Source: Marsupella aquatica (taxonomy: Eukaryota; Marchantiophyta). From it: a DNA stretch of 64,000 nt. The translations under genes and the position numbers were made by a program. Numbering within the stretch: position 1 is the first letter of the stretch; each line of letters begins with the position of its first letter. Shown in pieces: positions 10,748 to 19,398 of this stretch. The stretch lies in the NCBI GenBank assembly GCA_973895155.1, contig OZ316894.1, forward strand, positions 9,300,001 to 9,364,000, written 5' to 3'. Below the pieces are notes generated by a model. That model ran no database searches and was not told where the DNA came from. It saw nothing but the letters and a program-made list of their open reading frames with translations.

Positions 10748-11228
10748 CATTTTTTACTAACCTATCCCCCAAATTGACCATCATTATCAACCTGTCCCAC
10801 AAACTATTTCAATTCTAAGTAGACATCACCCTATTCATTAAAAGTGTATCTTATTTTGTTCACTTTTAGGCCTCAAAATGTACATTTTTTGGTCTCAAAA
10901 TGTACACTTTTTAACCCCAAAAGGTATACTATAGTACAATACTCTACACCTAAATAATCAATTGTAAACTTGAGGGAAAAATAATGATCTTTACTAGAAG
11001 GAGTCTCATCCTAGTTCATTTATAAAAGATGAACATGGTGGTATGTCTGATGGCCATCACTTTATATCTTGCCCAAATGTACACTTTTTGAAAGCCAAAT
11101 ATACACTTTCTATTGCCCAAATGTTCACAAATTGAATAATAATTCACTTTTAATGAATAGATTGATAGACCCCCTTTTTGTACATGGGTAACTATCTTTA
11201 ACTCATGTACTTAACCCAAGGTACTCCC
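10748..11228 (+). repeat. Left inverted terminal arm, interrupted by a MITE
   Basis: The arm runs 10,748-10,824 and continues at 11,166-11,228. Landmarks shared with the right arm in reverse orientation are ACTAACCTATCCCCC, CAAACTATTT, AATTCTAAGT, CCCCCTTT, AACTCATGTAC and TTAACCC. The inner limit near 11,228 is where the two arms stop matching. Confidence 0.7.
10825..11165. mobile_element. 341-bp MITE nested in the left arm
   Basis: Both ends carry the inverted sequence CTATTCATTAAAAGTG (10,831 and, reversed, ending at 11,160). TAGAC stands on each side (10,820-10,824 and 11,166-11,170). The right arm of the host insert lacks this stretch and reads like the empty site, so the insertion is real. 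The interior is AT-rich, repeats TGTACATTTT/TGTACACTTTTT words and has no gene. The 5-bp duplication is inferred from this one comparison; superfamily not assigned. Confidence 0.7.
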
Positions 11229-11967
11229 TTTTGGCCCTGGAGCATTTTTTAAAATGGAAGTACATTGGGAAAGATATAGAACCGCAACAGGAAGGAAGCC
11301 ACGAGCCTCTTGTCAAGCCTGCCTTTGCAGGTTTGTTGGGGCAGGGAAGAAGCCAGGGTCATTGTCACACCATTCTGAGTAGTGTAGTAGTATATCGTGC
11401 TATTAGAGTATGTACATTTGGTATGAGTGCTATTGGAGCCGATAAGGTTCTGTCAGGTTTGTGTGAGAGGGTACTTCTCACTTGTGAGGCATTGAAAGGT
11501 CATCTTTCAATGTTGAGCCTTGGAGAGAGAGGAGCTTGAGGAGCTTGAGTGTGGCTATGGTGGCTGTGAGCTCCGCTTGTGTAACGTGGATTCCTTGAGT
11601 AGTGCAAGGTGCGTTGGCTTGACATACGTGTGTGATCGGATCGGTGCGGGATCGATGGGGTATTGTTGACCGGGATCGTTGCGCCGATTGTATGGAGATT
11701 ACATTGAAAGATCACATTCGAAATCTGCTGTACGGACTGTGCGGACAGAAGTTCGATTGATTGAGTTGTTGACGGTTCGTGGTAGCTCGGATCGTGTGTT
11801 GTTATCAAATAGATCGTTGGTATCTTGACCTGTATCGTTGTTGTCCGATCGGCCTGCTTCCCGATCGATGTACAGATCTGTGATTGGTGACAGGTTTTGA
11901 GTTGGAGGTCGATTGATGATTCGTGGAGGAAAGCGAATGTTGAGTAGATGTTGGACAGTGGAAGTCG

Positions 11968-12065
11968 ATCCGTGAGGCTTCAGATCCGATTGCCGGCTAC
12001 TGTGAGGCTTCAGATCTGATTGTCGGCTACTATGGGGCTTCAGATCTGATTGCCAGCTATTGTTG
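11968..12065 (+). repeat. Three tandem copies of a 31-33 bp repeat
   Basis: The unit GAGGCTTCAGATC(C/T)GATTG, then (C/T)CGGCTACT, occurs three times with small differences. Noncoding leader of the Gypsy unit. Confidence 0.7.
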
Positions 12066-12296
12066 GATGATGTTGGCAAGGCGCAGGTGAAGCGACGGCT
12101 CTTTTCCTGAAGGAACGGAGCTGCCAATGCCCCGTGCGACGGTATCATCGTTTCAGTGAAAGAAACGAGGGTCAAAGGTGTTGAATCAAGCTGCTGCCAA
12201 TTCTGTGGAAGGGCTGCGTTTTTCATGAAGGAAATCGACAGTTTTCGGGAGCTTTTCGTGAAGGAAGTAGTCGTTTTTGGGGTCAGGTGTGAGGTG

Positions 12297-12522
12297 CACA
12301 AGGTCACCCATCCCAAAAGTGCTCGCACGAGGCGACGCGTGAGGTCACCCATTCCGAAAGTGCTCCCAACCGCGAGCGCGAAGTCACCCATCGCGAGCGC
12401 AGGCAGGCGCGAGGTCGAGGTCACCCATCCCGGGGCTATTCCGGGCCATGAGCGCGAGGGGAGGCACAAGGTCGAGCGCGAGGAGGTCACCCATCCCGGG
12501 GCTATTCCCAGCCGCGAGCGCT
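12297..12522 (+). repeat. GC-rich degenerate repeat built on AGGTCACCCAT
   Basis: (A/G)AGGTCACCCATCCC, TCACCCATTCC and TCACCCATCGC alternate with GAGCGCGAGG and GGGGCTATTCC blocks. At least five copies occur in 225 bp. The block is much richer in CpG than its surroundings, which is notable beside a cytosine methyltransferase gene. Confidence 0.65.
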
Positions 12523-13168
12523 TAACTGGCAAGTTCTCATCCCACCTTGTGTACACACAAGCTTTGACAACTTGTTGTTTAGATTCAAGCGCCAGGGGGC
12601 TTTATACACTTCCCGGTTTGTTTAGAGGCCTATTCTAGGCCAAATCAGAGGCCGTTTTAGGGTTTTTGATACTTCTGAGTCCATCTAGATTCACAGATTG
12701 AACCAATTTTGCCTTGGTTCTCATCTACAACATTGGAGTGCCATTGTGAAGCCTATTATGAAGGCTCTTCCTTGAACCTTATGTACATTGTCATATTGAT
12801 TTGCATTTGCTTTTGTGTGGAGAGTTGAATGGTATCCATTTTTGTTTCTGGATCCTCTTCACACATGTTTCCTGTTTATGCGCCATGTTAGTTTCGTGTG
12901 GGCGCTTGATTCCATAGGAGTGATCCGGGTTTGCAACTGGACACTCTAGTGTCCTGTGTATTTCTCTCTTGGGTGATGTTGGAGTGATGCCCAACACACC
13001 ATGGTGAGTGCTTGTGGTTGTGGTGCTGACAGGGATAGATTGCCCTTAGGGTTAGCACATAGATTAGGTTAGGATTGGTCACCACGGATTCTTCTGGTGC
13101 TGCTGGATTACTCGATGGATGACGGACCGGTTTCACTCGGAGTGGGGCACAGTTTTGACCAGCGACAT

Positions 13169-13180
13169 TGGTAGCAGTCA
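13169..13180 (+). promoter_or_regulatory. Possible tRNA primer-binding site
   Basis: TGGTAGCAG just after a GCGACA that could end a 5' LTR resembles the TGGTATCAGAGC priming site used by many plant LTR elements (initiator Met tRNA). The match is partial and no LTR partner supports it. Confidence 0.3.
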
Positions 13181-13218
13181 GCAGTGCAGCTTCAGACAGT
13201 GATTCTGATGAGGACTCA

Positions 13219-14391
13219 ATGACCAGTTCTCCTCATCATCAGGTGGTTGCACCTTTGTTGTGGGATATGGACGAGATGTACGGGGCTACAAAGGGCCCAC
13301 GACGATACTCTGGTGCAGTTGGCACAATTGATCTGGATGACTTCATCCAGGAGTTTGATACGTGGTGCGATATGCAGACATTGCATAACGTCACGTTGTT
13401 TACCCCTTTCATGGCATGGAAGGGATTATTCCAGCATTTGGAGGGGCCACCCATGGATGACTATCATGAGTTTCGGAAGGCTCATTTGGTTGAGATTGAG
13501 GCATGGAGGCAGCATTGGTCGCCTAATTACGTGTCCATCACCTATGGCACTAGTGCGGCTGCCCAACCCATTGCCACAGCTGGTGCTTCTTCTAGCAGCA
13601 CTAGCCAGAGTGGCACACCATCCACCAGCAGCACTCCAGCAGCATCCACCACTACTCCTGCCGGTGTGATTGTGACAGGAACTAGAGTTGCGCCAGCATT
13701 TAATCCTGTGGTGGAATTCTTTGAGGTACTGAAGCAGAACTATGAGGGTGTGAGAACTGATAAGTTGAAGGGTCTTCAGGAGTTCCAACGCAAGACTGGA
13801 GAAAACCTACGTGAGGCATACACACGTATGCGCAGATTGATCACTGTCACCAAGGGAGTGACAGAGGCTCAGGCAGTCCAGTTTTGGTATGCAATTTTGG
13901 ACAGAGAATTGCGACGCAGAGTGAGAGATGTCACTCTGCTTAGGGATGCAGATCCCACATTAGCAGTTGTTTTCACCCTTTCTGAGCGCATTGAGCTCAA
14001 TATGGTGAATGAGAAGGTGGTGACTTCCGGATTTGCCAAGGAAGCACCAAAGGCTACATCTACATCCACACCACAGCCTACTGCACGGAAGAGCCAGAGG
14101 GAGAAGCCTACTGCACGAGAGTCTACCAGCCAGAGACCTGTGCCCTCTTATGCTGGACAGCAGTCATGATGTTGGACCTATGGTGGGGATCATGCACAGA
14201 GATATTGTCCAGATCATAGAGGATCAGGGGGAGCATCAGCGCCTGATCAGCGACAGTGTGATCACTGTGGAGCTCCTGGACACACCAAGGATAGGTGTTT
14301 CTCACTCCACCCTGAGTTACGGAGAGGAAGATCCCGTACACATGATCAGGGAAGAGGAGGAGGAGGTAGAGGTGGTGGATGTGGTCGTGGC
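13219..14391 (+). pseudogene. Gypsy gag with zinc knuckles
   Basis: The capsid-type gag starts at the first in-frame ATG (13,219); the frame is open from 13,168 but without an earlier ATG. An acidic N-terminus leads into LDDFIQEFDTWCDMQ, a Ser/Thr/Ala linker, then KLKGLQEFQRKTGENLREAYTRM and AQAVQFWYAIL, the usual retrotransposon gag helices. A single in-frame TGA (14,167-14,169) interrupts it just before two nucleic-acid-binding knuckles: CWTYGGDHAQRYC, whose second Cys has become Tyr, and an intact CDHCGAPGHTKDRC. An Arg/Gly-rich stretch follows. The frame is shared with all downstream domains as far as the integrase, so this was one polyprotein. It is disabled by the stop; the family is clear. 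Confidence 0.85.
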
Positions 14392-15537
14392 ATGCCACAT
14401 GCAGGGAGACAGGGAGGTGATGCTACCCCTGCTGTAACCATAGATCCAAAGGATGCTAAGATTGCTCAATTGGAGCAACAACTAGCTGCCATGGCTAGTT
14501 CCCAGGTGAGACCTAATTCTGGTGATGGGGCATCTACATCCTATGGACCTTCCACATCCCATGGTCCTTCCACATCTTATGGAGCTGATGGAGACCTTGC
14601 CACCATGGGATTCATGTGTGGCACTGCACATATTGATGCATCAGCAGCTTTGACACGTGGGGCAGCCAAAGCTCTTGAGCCCCGAGGAGCAGTAGTGGAG
14701 TTAGATCCACAAAGGGGGGATGCACGTCGGCAGACAAAGCTTCCTCAGTCTTTTACATTGTCAGAGACAGTTCAGACTGCCTCTATGAACCCGGTTCGGA
14801 CAAACCTTGATGTGGGTAAGTTGGCAGAATCAGGTAGTGATGCAGTAGGGATGACAGGTACCTTGCTGGGGGCGGCTATTGCCATAGTACGCACCCCATT
14901 ATTTTCAGCGATAGACATGCTGAACTTGGGAGTTGGTCCTGCAAAAGTGTTCAGATTGGCAGCTACACTCTGTGAGGACACTCCAGTGGTTGCTTCCCAT
15001 GCAGAATCAACTTGCAGTGTTAATGCAGTGAAGACCATGCCACCTACTGCTACTAGTGAGACATGGCATGCAGCAGCAACGAGGTTGGTGGATTTACCAG
15101 CACGCCCTGCATTTGAGAGGACTAGGTTTAAACCTAGTGTTGTGTCATTGGATAATCGGAGTGGTATCTTTCGATTAGTTGGGCCTTTTGGAGCAGTATA
15201 CCAGCCAGAGAGAGTGTTACTGGATACTGGTGCTCAGCCCTTGATGTTGGGGAAGTCTGCCATACGTGGATTGGGATTGCATCCAGAGGATTTGGAGGAT
15301 TGTCCCTTTCCCATTCAGACTTCATTGGGGGGACCTACACCTACACAGCATATCACCAGGAGACCACTTGATTTGAGGATTCAGGAAGGTCATACCACAG
15401 ATAGCTCACAGATACAGGCGCGAGCTATACTGACTAAGGTAGAGTCATATGATGTGTTGGTGGGATGTACAGTGCTCTACCCCATGGGATTTATTCTTGA
15501 TTTTTGGGAGGAATCAGTGTCATATAGACCTAATTAG
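14392..15537 (+). pseudogene. Gypsy linker and aspartic protease
   Basis: In frame with gag. A coiled-coil-like start (AKIAQLEQQLAAMAS), a TSYGPSTSHGPSTSYG repeat and a long linker precede a retropepsin: ERVLLDTGAQPLMLGKSAI, with the catalytic D-T-G-A at 15,223-15,234, and the C-terminal VLVGCTVLYPMGFILDF element. The protease would cut the Gag-Pol precursor in the virus-like particle. All key residues seem intact. A TAG at 15,535-15,537 closes the open stretch; it is best read as a former CAG. Confidence 0.82.
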
Positions 15538-15873
15538 CAGTCAGGAGATGCTCAATTGAGCAAATTGCCAGTGAGATTTAGTGGACCTGTGGGAGGCCCT
15601 AAATCCACACCATTGTCTTTGGTAGCATTCAGTGGTGTAATTGTTGGACTTGATGATTTGATTGAGGGTAATGCGCATGCAGCCGATGTTCCACCATTGG
15701 AGGAGTCTCATGAGGAGCACATCATGCGAGGATTACCTGTTGGCAGTGTTGTGCCACTAGTGTGGGGCACTGCACAGGCCTTGCCACAGGCAGCAACACG
15801 ATTGGTACATGATGCATGGCGTCATGCTTTTACACCACAGTCAGGAGCAGAGTAGTCTCTTGCAGATGGACCT
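15538..15873 (+). pseudogene. Polyprotein spacer between protease and methyltransferase
   Basis: The same reading frame continues past the TAG (15,535) to another TAG (15,853), giving about 105 codons (start SKLPVRFSGPVGGPKS, middle VIVGLDDLIEGNAHAADV, end LVHDAWRHAFTPQSG). No family was recognised. It may be the N-terminal part of the methyltransferase module or part of the protease-RT linker. Both stops fit CAG-to-TAG changes. Confidence 0.5.
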
Positions 15874-17064
15874 GTGACTCTTTCACCATTGGATACCACT
15901 CCTATTGCTTGGCAGTATCCACCGGAGGGTATTTGTTTGTTGGATCTTTTTGGTGGGATTAGCACTGGATTGGCTGCTGTTCTTCAGGCAGGAATTCCTG
16001 TGCGTCGTTATTTGTATGTGGAGACAGATGAGACAACACGAAGGGTCTCATTGCGACATGTGGCTATGTTGGTGGATAGATATCCACAGTTGCTGCCAGT
16101 GGATGCTGTTCGTGGTTATCAGCATGCACTACCTGCTGATATTTTATTGTTGGGGGCGGATCATCTACATCGTGTTGGCCCCATTGATGTGGTGATTGCT
16201 GGTTGGCCATGTCAGGGCCAATCTAGAGCTGGCATTGGGCATGGACTTCATGATCCACGTTCTGCATTATTTTGGGAGATGTTACGGGTGCTGCGTCATC
16301 TCCAGCTACATCAGACACAGTCTCCAGCATACATTTTGGAGAATGTGCCATTGTTAGGTGATGATCGTAGTCGGATTGTTGCCAGTGTTCACCAGGTGAG
16401 GTCTTGGATTGGACCTGCTGTGTTATTGGATGCTGCACGTGTGGGTTCTTGTGCACATCATCCACGCTTGTGGTGGACTAATTTGATCCCATGTGAGGTG
16501 CTGAAGCGCGCATTTGACAATATTCCACGCTCACCAGCCTTAGTGGTGGATGATATTTTGGATCCAGGGCGTCGTGCACAGGGTGTGACCCAACCTGATA
16601 GACCTCCATTGGCAATGGTCAATGCAGTTGGGTGCCCACGTTGTGCATTACCCACTCTTGTAAGCCACTCTGCTTCATATGCATTCAGAGCAGGTGGCCC
16701 TGGACTTGTATGGGACACAGCTCTCCAGCAGTTAGTGGAGCCTACTGCTGATGAGAGAGAGCGTGCTATGGGATTTTTGACTAACACCACTGCAGTTGCC
16801 TCTGTGTCAGAGGGTTTGCGGCGCCAGGTTCTTGGTCAAGCAATGGATTTGAATTGTTTGACTTGGATTATCAGCTTGGGAGTAGCTGAACAGTTGCGGA
16901 TGCGCTCTGCCGGAATTACTGATTGTCCCTTGGTGAGCTTGCGGTCCACTGAGATAGTATTGACCACAGCTGGGGGCGAGCAGACAGTCCATGGACCTAT
17001 GACAGGATTGGCGGCTGGACAGATTGTTGAGCAGGAAGGGACTGCTCAATCTACTGCTAAATAG
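15874..17064 (+). CDS. C5-cytosine DNA methyltransferase domain (DNMT3-like) inside the Gypsy polyprotein
   Basis: A 396-codon open stretch in the same frame as protease and RT holds an apparently complete C5-methyltransferase that would transfer methyl groups from S-adenosylmethionine to cytosine in DNA. Motif I is LLDLFGGISTG (residues 22-32), motif II YVETDE (48-53) and motif IV DVVIAGWPCQGQS with catalytic Cys113 (codon 16,210-16,212). Motif VI is LENVPLL (ENV 157-159), motif VIII DAARVGSCAHHPRLWWTN, and a target-recognition/IX segment PTLVSHSASYAFRAGGPG leads to ERERAMGF and the motif-X region LRRQVLGQAMDLN. Order I-IV-VI-VIII-IX-X is not permuted, so it is not DRM-type. The ERERAMGF and HHPRLWW segments most resemble DNMT3. 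Nothing essential appears missing within the domain. It sits between protease and RT, where Gypsy elements normally carry nothing. Bounding TAGs (15,853 and 17,062) prevent translation as one product today unless read through. Confidence 0.88.
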   Translation: MTLSPLDTTPIAWQYPPEGICLLDLFGGISTGLAAVLQAGIPVRRYLYVETDETTRRVSLRHVAMLVDRYPQLLPVDAVRGYQHALPADILLLGADHLHRVGPIDVVIAGWPCQGQSRAGIGHGLHDPRSALFWEMLRVLRHLQLHQTQSPAYILENVPLLGDDRSRIVASVHQVRSWIGPAVLLDAARVGSCAHHPRLWWTNLIPCEVLKRAFDNIPRSPALVVDDILDPGRRAQGVTQPDRPPLAMVNAVGCPRCALPTLVSHSASYAFRAGGPGLVWDTALQQLVEPTADERERAMGFLTNTTAVASVSEGLRRQVLGQAMDLNCLTWIISLGVAEQLRMRSAGITDCPLVSLRSTEIVLTTAGGEQTVHGPMTGLAAGQIVEQEGTAQSTAK

Positions 17065-17169
17065 CAATCATCGGCTATCTCTTCTACCCTACAAAGAGAT
17101 ATTAGGGATTTGGTGGAGAGTTGGGAACCATAGCTTGGCCCTAAGTTAACAGGGGAGGAGAGACGTCGC

Positions 17170-19041
17170 ATGCATCAATTCCTGAAGAGTTATTGGAATT
17201 GTTTTGCATTCAGCATGAAGGATTTGGGAACATTGAAGGGCCCTGGTATTCAGATTGAATTGGCTAGTGATGCGCCAATCTTTCGTAGGCCATACCGTTA
17301 TAGTGACATGGAGAGAGCTCTGATTCAAAGCAGAACTCAAAATTTGTTGGAGGCTGGATTGGTGGAGATTTCATATGGGGAGTATGCATCTGCCACAGTG
17401 ATGCCAGCCAAGAAGGATGTGCATGGCAATTACACAGATAGGCGCATGTGTGGTGATTACAGACCTATTAATCGCCAGACAAAATCTGATCGATATGCCA
17501 TGCCCACACCTGAGGAGATCTTTGATGCTGTGGGGCATGCAAAGGTTTTCAGTTCATTGGATCTGAGGGCAGGATACCATCAGCTTCCAATTAGGCATGC
17601 TGACAAGTCCAAGACAGCATTCTGGGGGATTGATTCTTATGGCAAAGATCGTTTGTATCAATGGTTATTCTTACCATTTGGGTTGAAGAATGCACCAGCT
17701 GAGTTCCAGAGAGTCATGGATCGAATCCTTGCAGGTTTGGATTTTGTCAGATGTTATATTGATGATATTTTGGTCTATTCTTCTACTGTGGAAGAACATC
17801 AGCAGCACTTGCAGACTGTGTTGGAGAGATTGAGAGCACATGGGTTGAAGCTCCATCCTAGCAAGTGTAAGTTCTTCCAAGACCAGATTGAGTATTTGGG
17901 CCACACCATATACCCAGGGGGATTGGGTGTACAACAGACTAAAGTGGAAGCCATTACACAGATTCTTTGTCCTACTGATGTGAGTAGAGTTCGTGCATTC
18001 TTGGGATTGGCGAGCTATTACAGGAGGTATGTTAAAGGATTTAGCCAGCTTGCTAAACCTTTGACCATACTCACTAAGTTGGATCAGGAATGGATTTGGG
18101 GTGATGACCAGGAGCATGCCTTTCAGGAGTTGAAGCATAGGTTGGCATCATCCCCTATTTTGAGAAGACCCATTTCAGGCAGACCATTTCAGCTACACAC
18201 TGATTGGAGTGGAATAGGACTTGGAGCAGTGCTGACTCAGAAGGATGATGAGGGGAATGAGTTTGTTGTGGCTTATGCCAGTAGATCAAACAATTCAGCA
18301 GAGGCTAAGTATAGCTCTTATGAGGGAGAGTGTTTGGCAGCAGTGTGGGCTGTTGCACACTTTCGTTGCTACTTGTTTGGTAACCCCTTCACCTTGATCA
18401 CTGATCATCAGCCTCTTAAGTGGTTAATGGAGTCTGACAAGCTTACAGGGAAGCTTGCACGATGGGCATTATTGTTACACGAGTATGATTTCCAGGTGGT
18501 GCATAGGCCTGGAAAAGTGAACTTGGATGCAGATGGATTAAGCCGCAATCCATGTACCAGTCAGCAGGATAAGACTGGAGCCAGATGGCATGATGAGTCA
18601 GATAAGGAGATGGTGCCAGGATGGCATGCATCTGCCTTTCTTTGTTGGGTGCCAGCATACAGTGGATCTGTGGACTCTACCTCATTGGATGGAGTGGGTG
18701 ATGAGTCTTCAGATGTGGATGTTGGTGAGGTAACTTCTGGACAACAAGATATTCACAATGATGTGAGAGTGTTGGAATATCTGCGCAATAGTTCTATTGT
18801 TGGCAGTGTTGATGCCAAGGAACGTGACAGGGTTCTACAGAGAGCCAAGAGGTTTCGATGGGAGGGAAACCATCTTTTGAGAGTACTGCATGATGGTAGG
18901 ATGTTGGTGGTACCAAAACCATCACAACGAGTACATTTGGTGCGACATGCGCACGAGGAGTTGGGTCACTTTGGTGTGAAGCGCACTTACAACTTGCTGC
19001 AGACACAGTATTGGTGGCGTGGTATGCACACTCATGTCTAG
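17170..19041 (+). CDS. Gypsy reverse transcriptase, RNase H and integrase zinc domain
   Basis: 623 codons in the polyprotein frame, preceded by in-frame TAGs at 17,062 and 17,129. RT blocks in order: MPAKKDVHGNYTDRRMCGDYRPIN, VFSSLDLRAGYHQLPI (first catalytic Asp), WLFLPFGLKNAPAEFQRVM and RCYIDDILVYS (active-site YIDD), then LGHTIYPGG and FLGLASYYRRYVKGF. RNase H follows with LHTDWSGIGLGAVLTQ, EGECLAAVWAV and LITDHQPLKWL, its acidic residues kept. The end holds HRPGKVNLDADGLSRN and the first part of the integrase HHCC domain (HAHEELGHFGVKRTYNLL, then YWWRGMHTHV). It would copy element RNA to DNA in the particle. The final TAG (19,039) splits the HHCC domain; the next codons supply its two cysteines. 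Confidence 0.93.
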   Translation: MHQFLKSYWNCFAFSMKDLGTLKGPGIQIELASDAPIFRRPYRYSDMERALIQSRTQNLLEAGLVEISYGEYASATVMPAKKDVHGNYTDRRMCGDYRPINRQTKSDRYAMPTPEEIFDAVGHAKVFSSLDLRAGYHQLPIRHADKSKTAFWGIDSYGKDRLYQWLFLPFGLKNAPAEFQRVMDRILAGLDFVRCYIDDILVYSSTVEEHQQHLQTVLERLRAHGLKLHPSKCKFFQDQIEYLGHTIYPGGLGVQQTKVEAITQILCPTDVSRVRAFLGLASYYRRYVKGFSQLAKPLTILTKLDQEWIWGDDQEHAFQELKHRLASSPILRRPISGRPFQLHTDWSGIGLGAVLTQKDDEGNEFVVAYASRSNNSAEAKYSSYEGECLAAVWAVAHFRCYLFGNPFTLITDHQPLKWLMESDKLTGKLARWALLLHEYDFQVVHRPGKVNLDADGLSRNPCTSQQDKTGARWHDESDKEMVPGWHASAFLCWVPAYSGSVDSTSLDGVGDESSDVDVGEVTSGQQDIHNDVRVLEYLRNSSIVGSVDAKERDRVLQRAKRFRWEGNHLLRVLHDGRMLVVPKPSQRVHLVRHAHEELGHFGVKRTYNLLQTQYWWRGMHTHV

Positions 19042-19398
19042 CAGTTGATAGCTAAGTGTGTGGTATGTGACAGAGTGAGAGCATCATTTAATGCTCCCAC
19101 TCCCCAGTTGCACCCATTACCGATCATGGGTTTGGGATATCATTGGAGTTTGGATTTTGCTGGTCCATTACCTCTTACCCAACGTCATAATCGGTATGTT
19201 TTGGTCATGGTGGAGCACTTCTCCAAGTGGATTGAGCTAGTGGCGTTGCCAGATAAAGCCAGTAGAGGAGTTGCTGCTACATTTTTGGATCGTGTACTCA
19301 GTCATTTTGGAGCACCAGCTGAGGTGTTGACTGATCAGGGAACTGAGTTCCATAGAGAGTTTGAGAGTTTGTGTGAACAAGCTCTGATTGATCATTGA
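19042..19398 (+). pseudogene. Gypsy integrase, HHCC end and first two catalytic aspartates
   Basis: Continues the frame after the TAG: QLIAKCVVCDRVRA completes the zinc-binding HHCC fold. The catalytic core holds WSLDFAGPLPLT (first Asp) and EVLTDQGTEFHREFE (second Asp). The frame then ends at a TGA (19,396-19,398) because the bases TGATCAT are present twice in tandem near 19,386-19,399. One copy restores ALIDHRTTSRDHPEADG. Otherwise the core is well preserved. Confidence 0.85.

Larger units (their letters stand above)
11229..13168. other. Untranslated 5' region of the Gypsy unit
   Basis: About 1.9 kb lies between the left arm and the gag frame and has no convincing gene. Long open frames here (for example 11,699-12,556 on the minus strand) run through simple repeats and look like artefacts. 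A leader or 5' LTR would be expected here, but no sequence from it was found again after the integrase gene. Two repeat blocks inside are listed separately. Confidence 0.45.

Noticed and set aside
11699-12556. 285-codon minus-strand open frame in the Gypsy leader
   Set aside because: It runs through the tandem and GC-rich repeats, has no recognisable domain, and the opposite strand is also open there. An artefact of repeats.
15874-17064. Bacterial contamination or a restriction-modification gene as the source of the methyltransferase
   Set aside because: It is in frame with Gypsy domains on both sides, shares their base composition, and its C-terminal half resembles DNMT3 rather than bacterial enzymes. 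No restriction gene is nearby.
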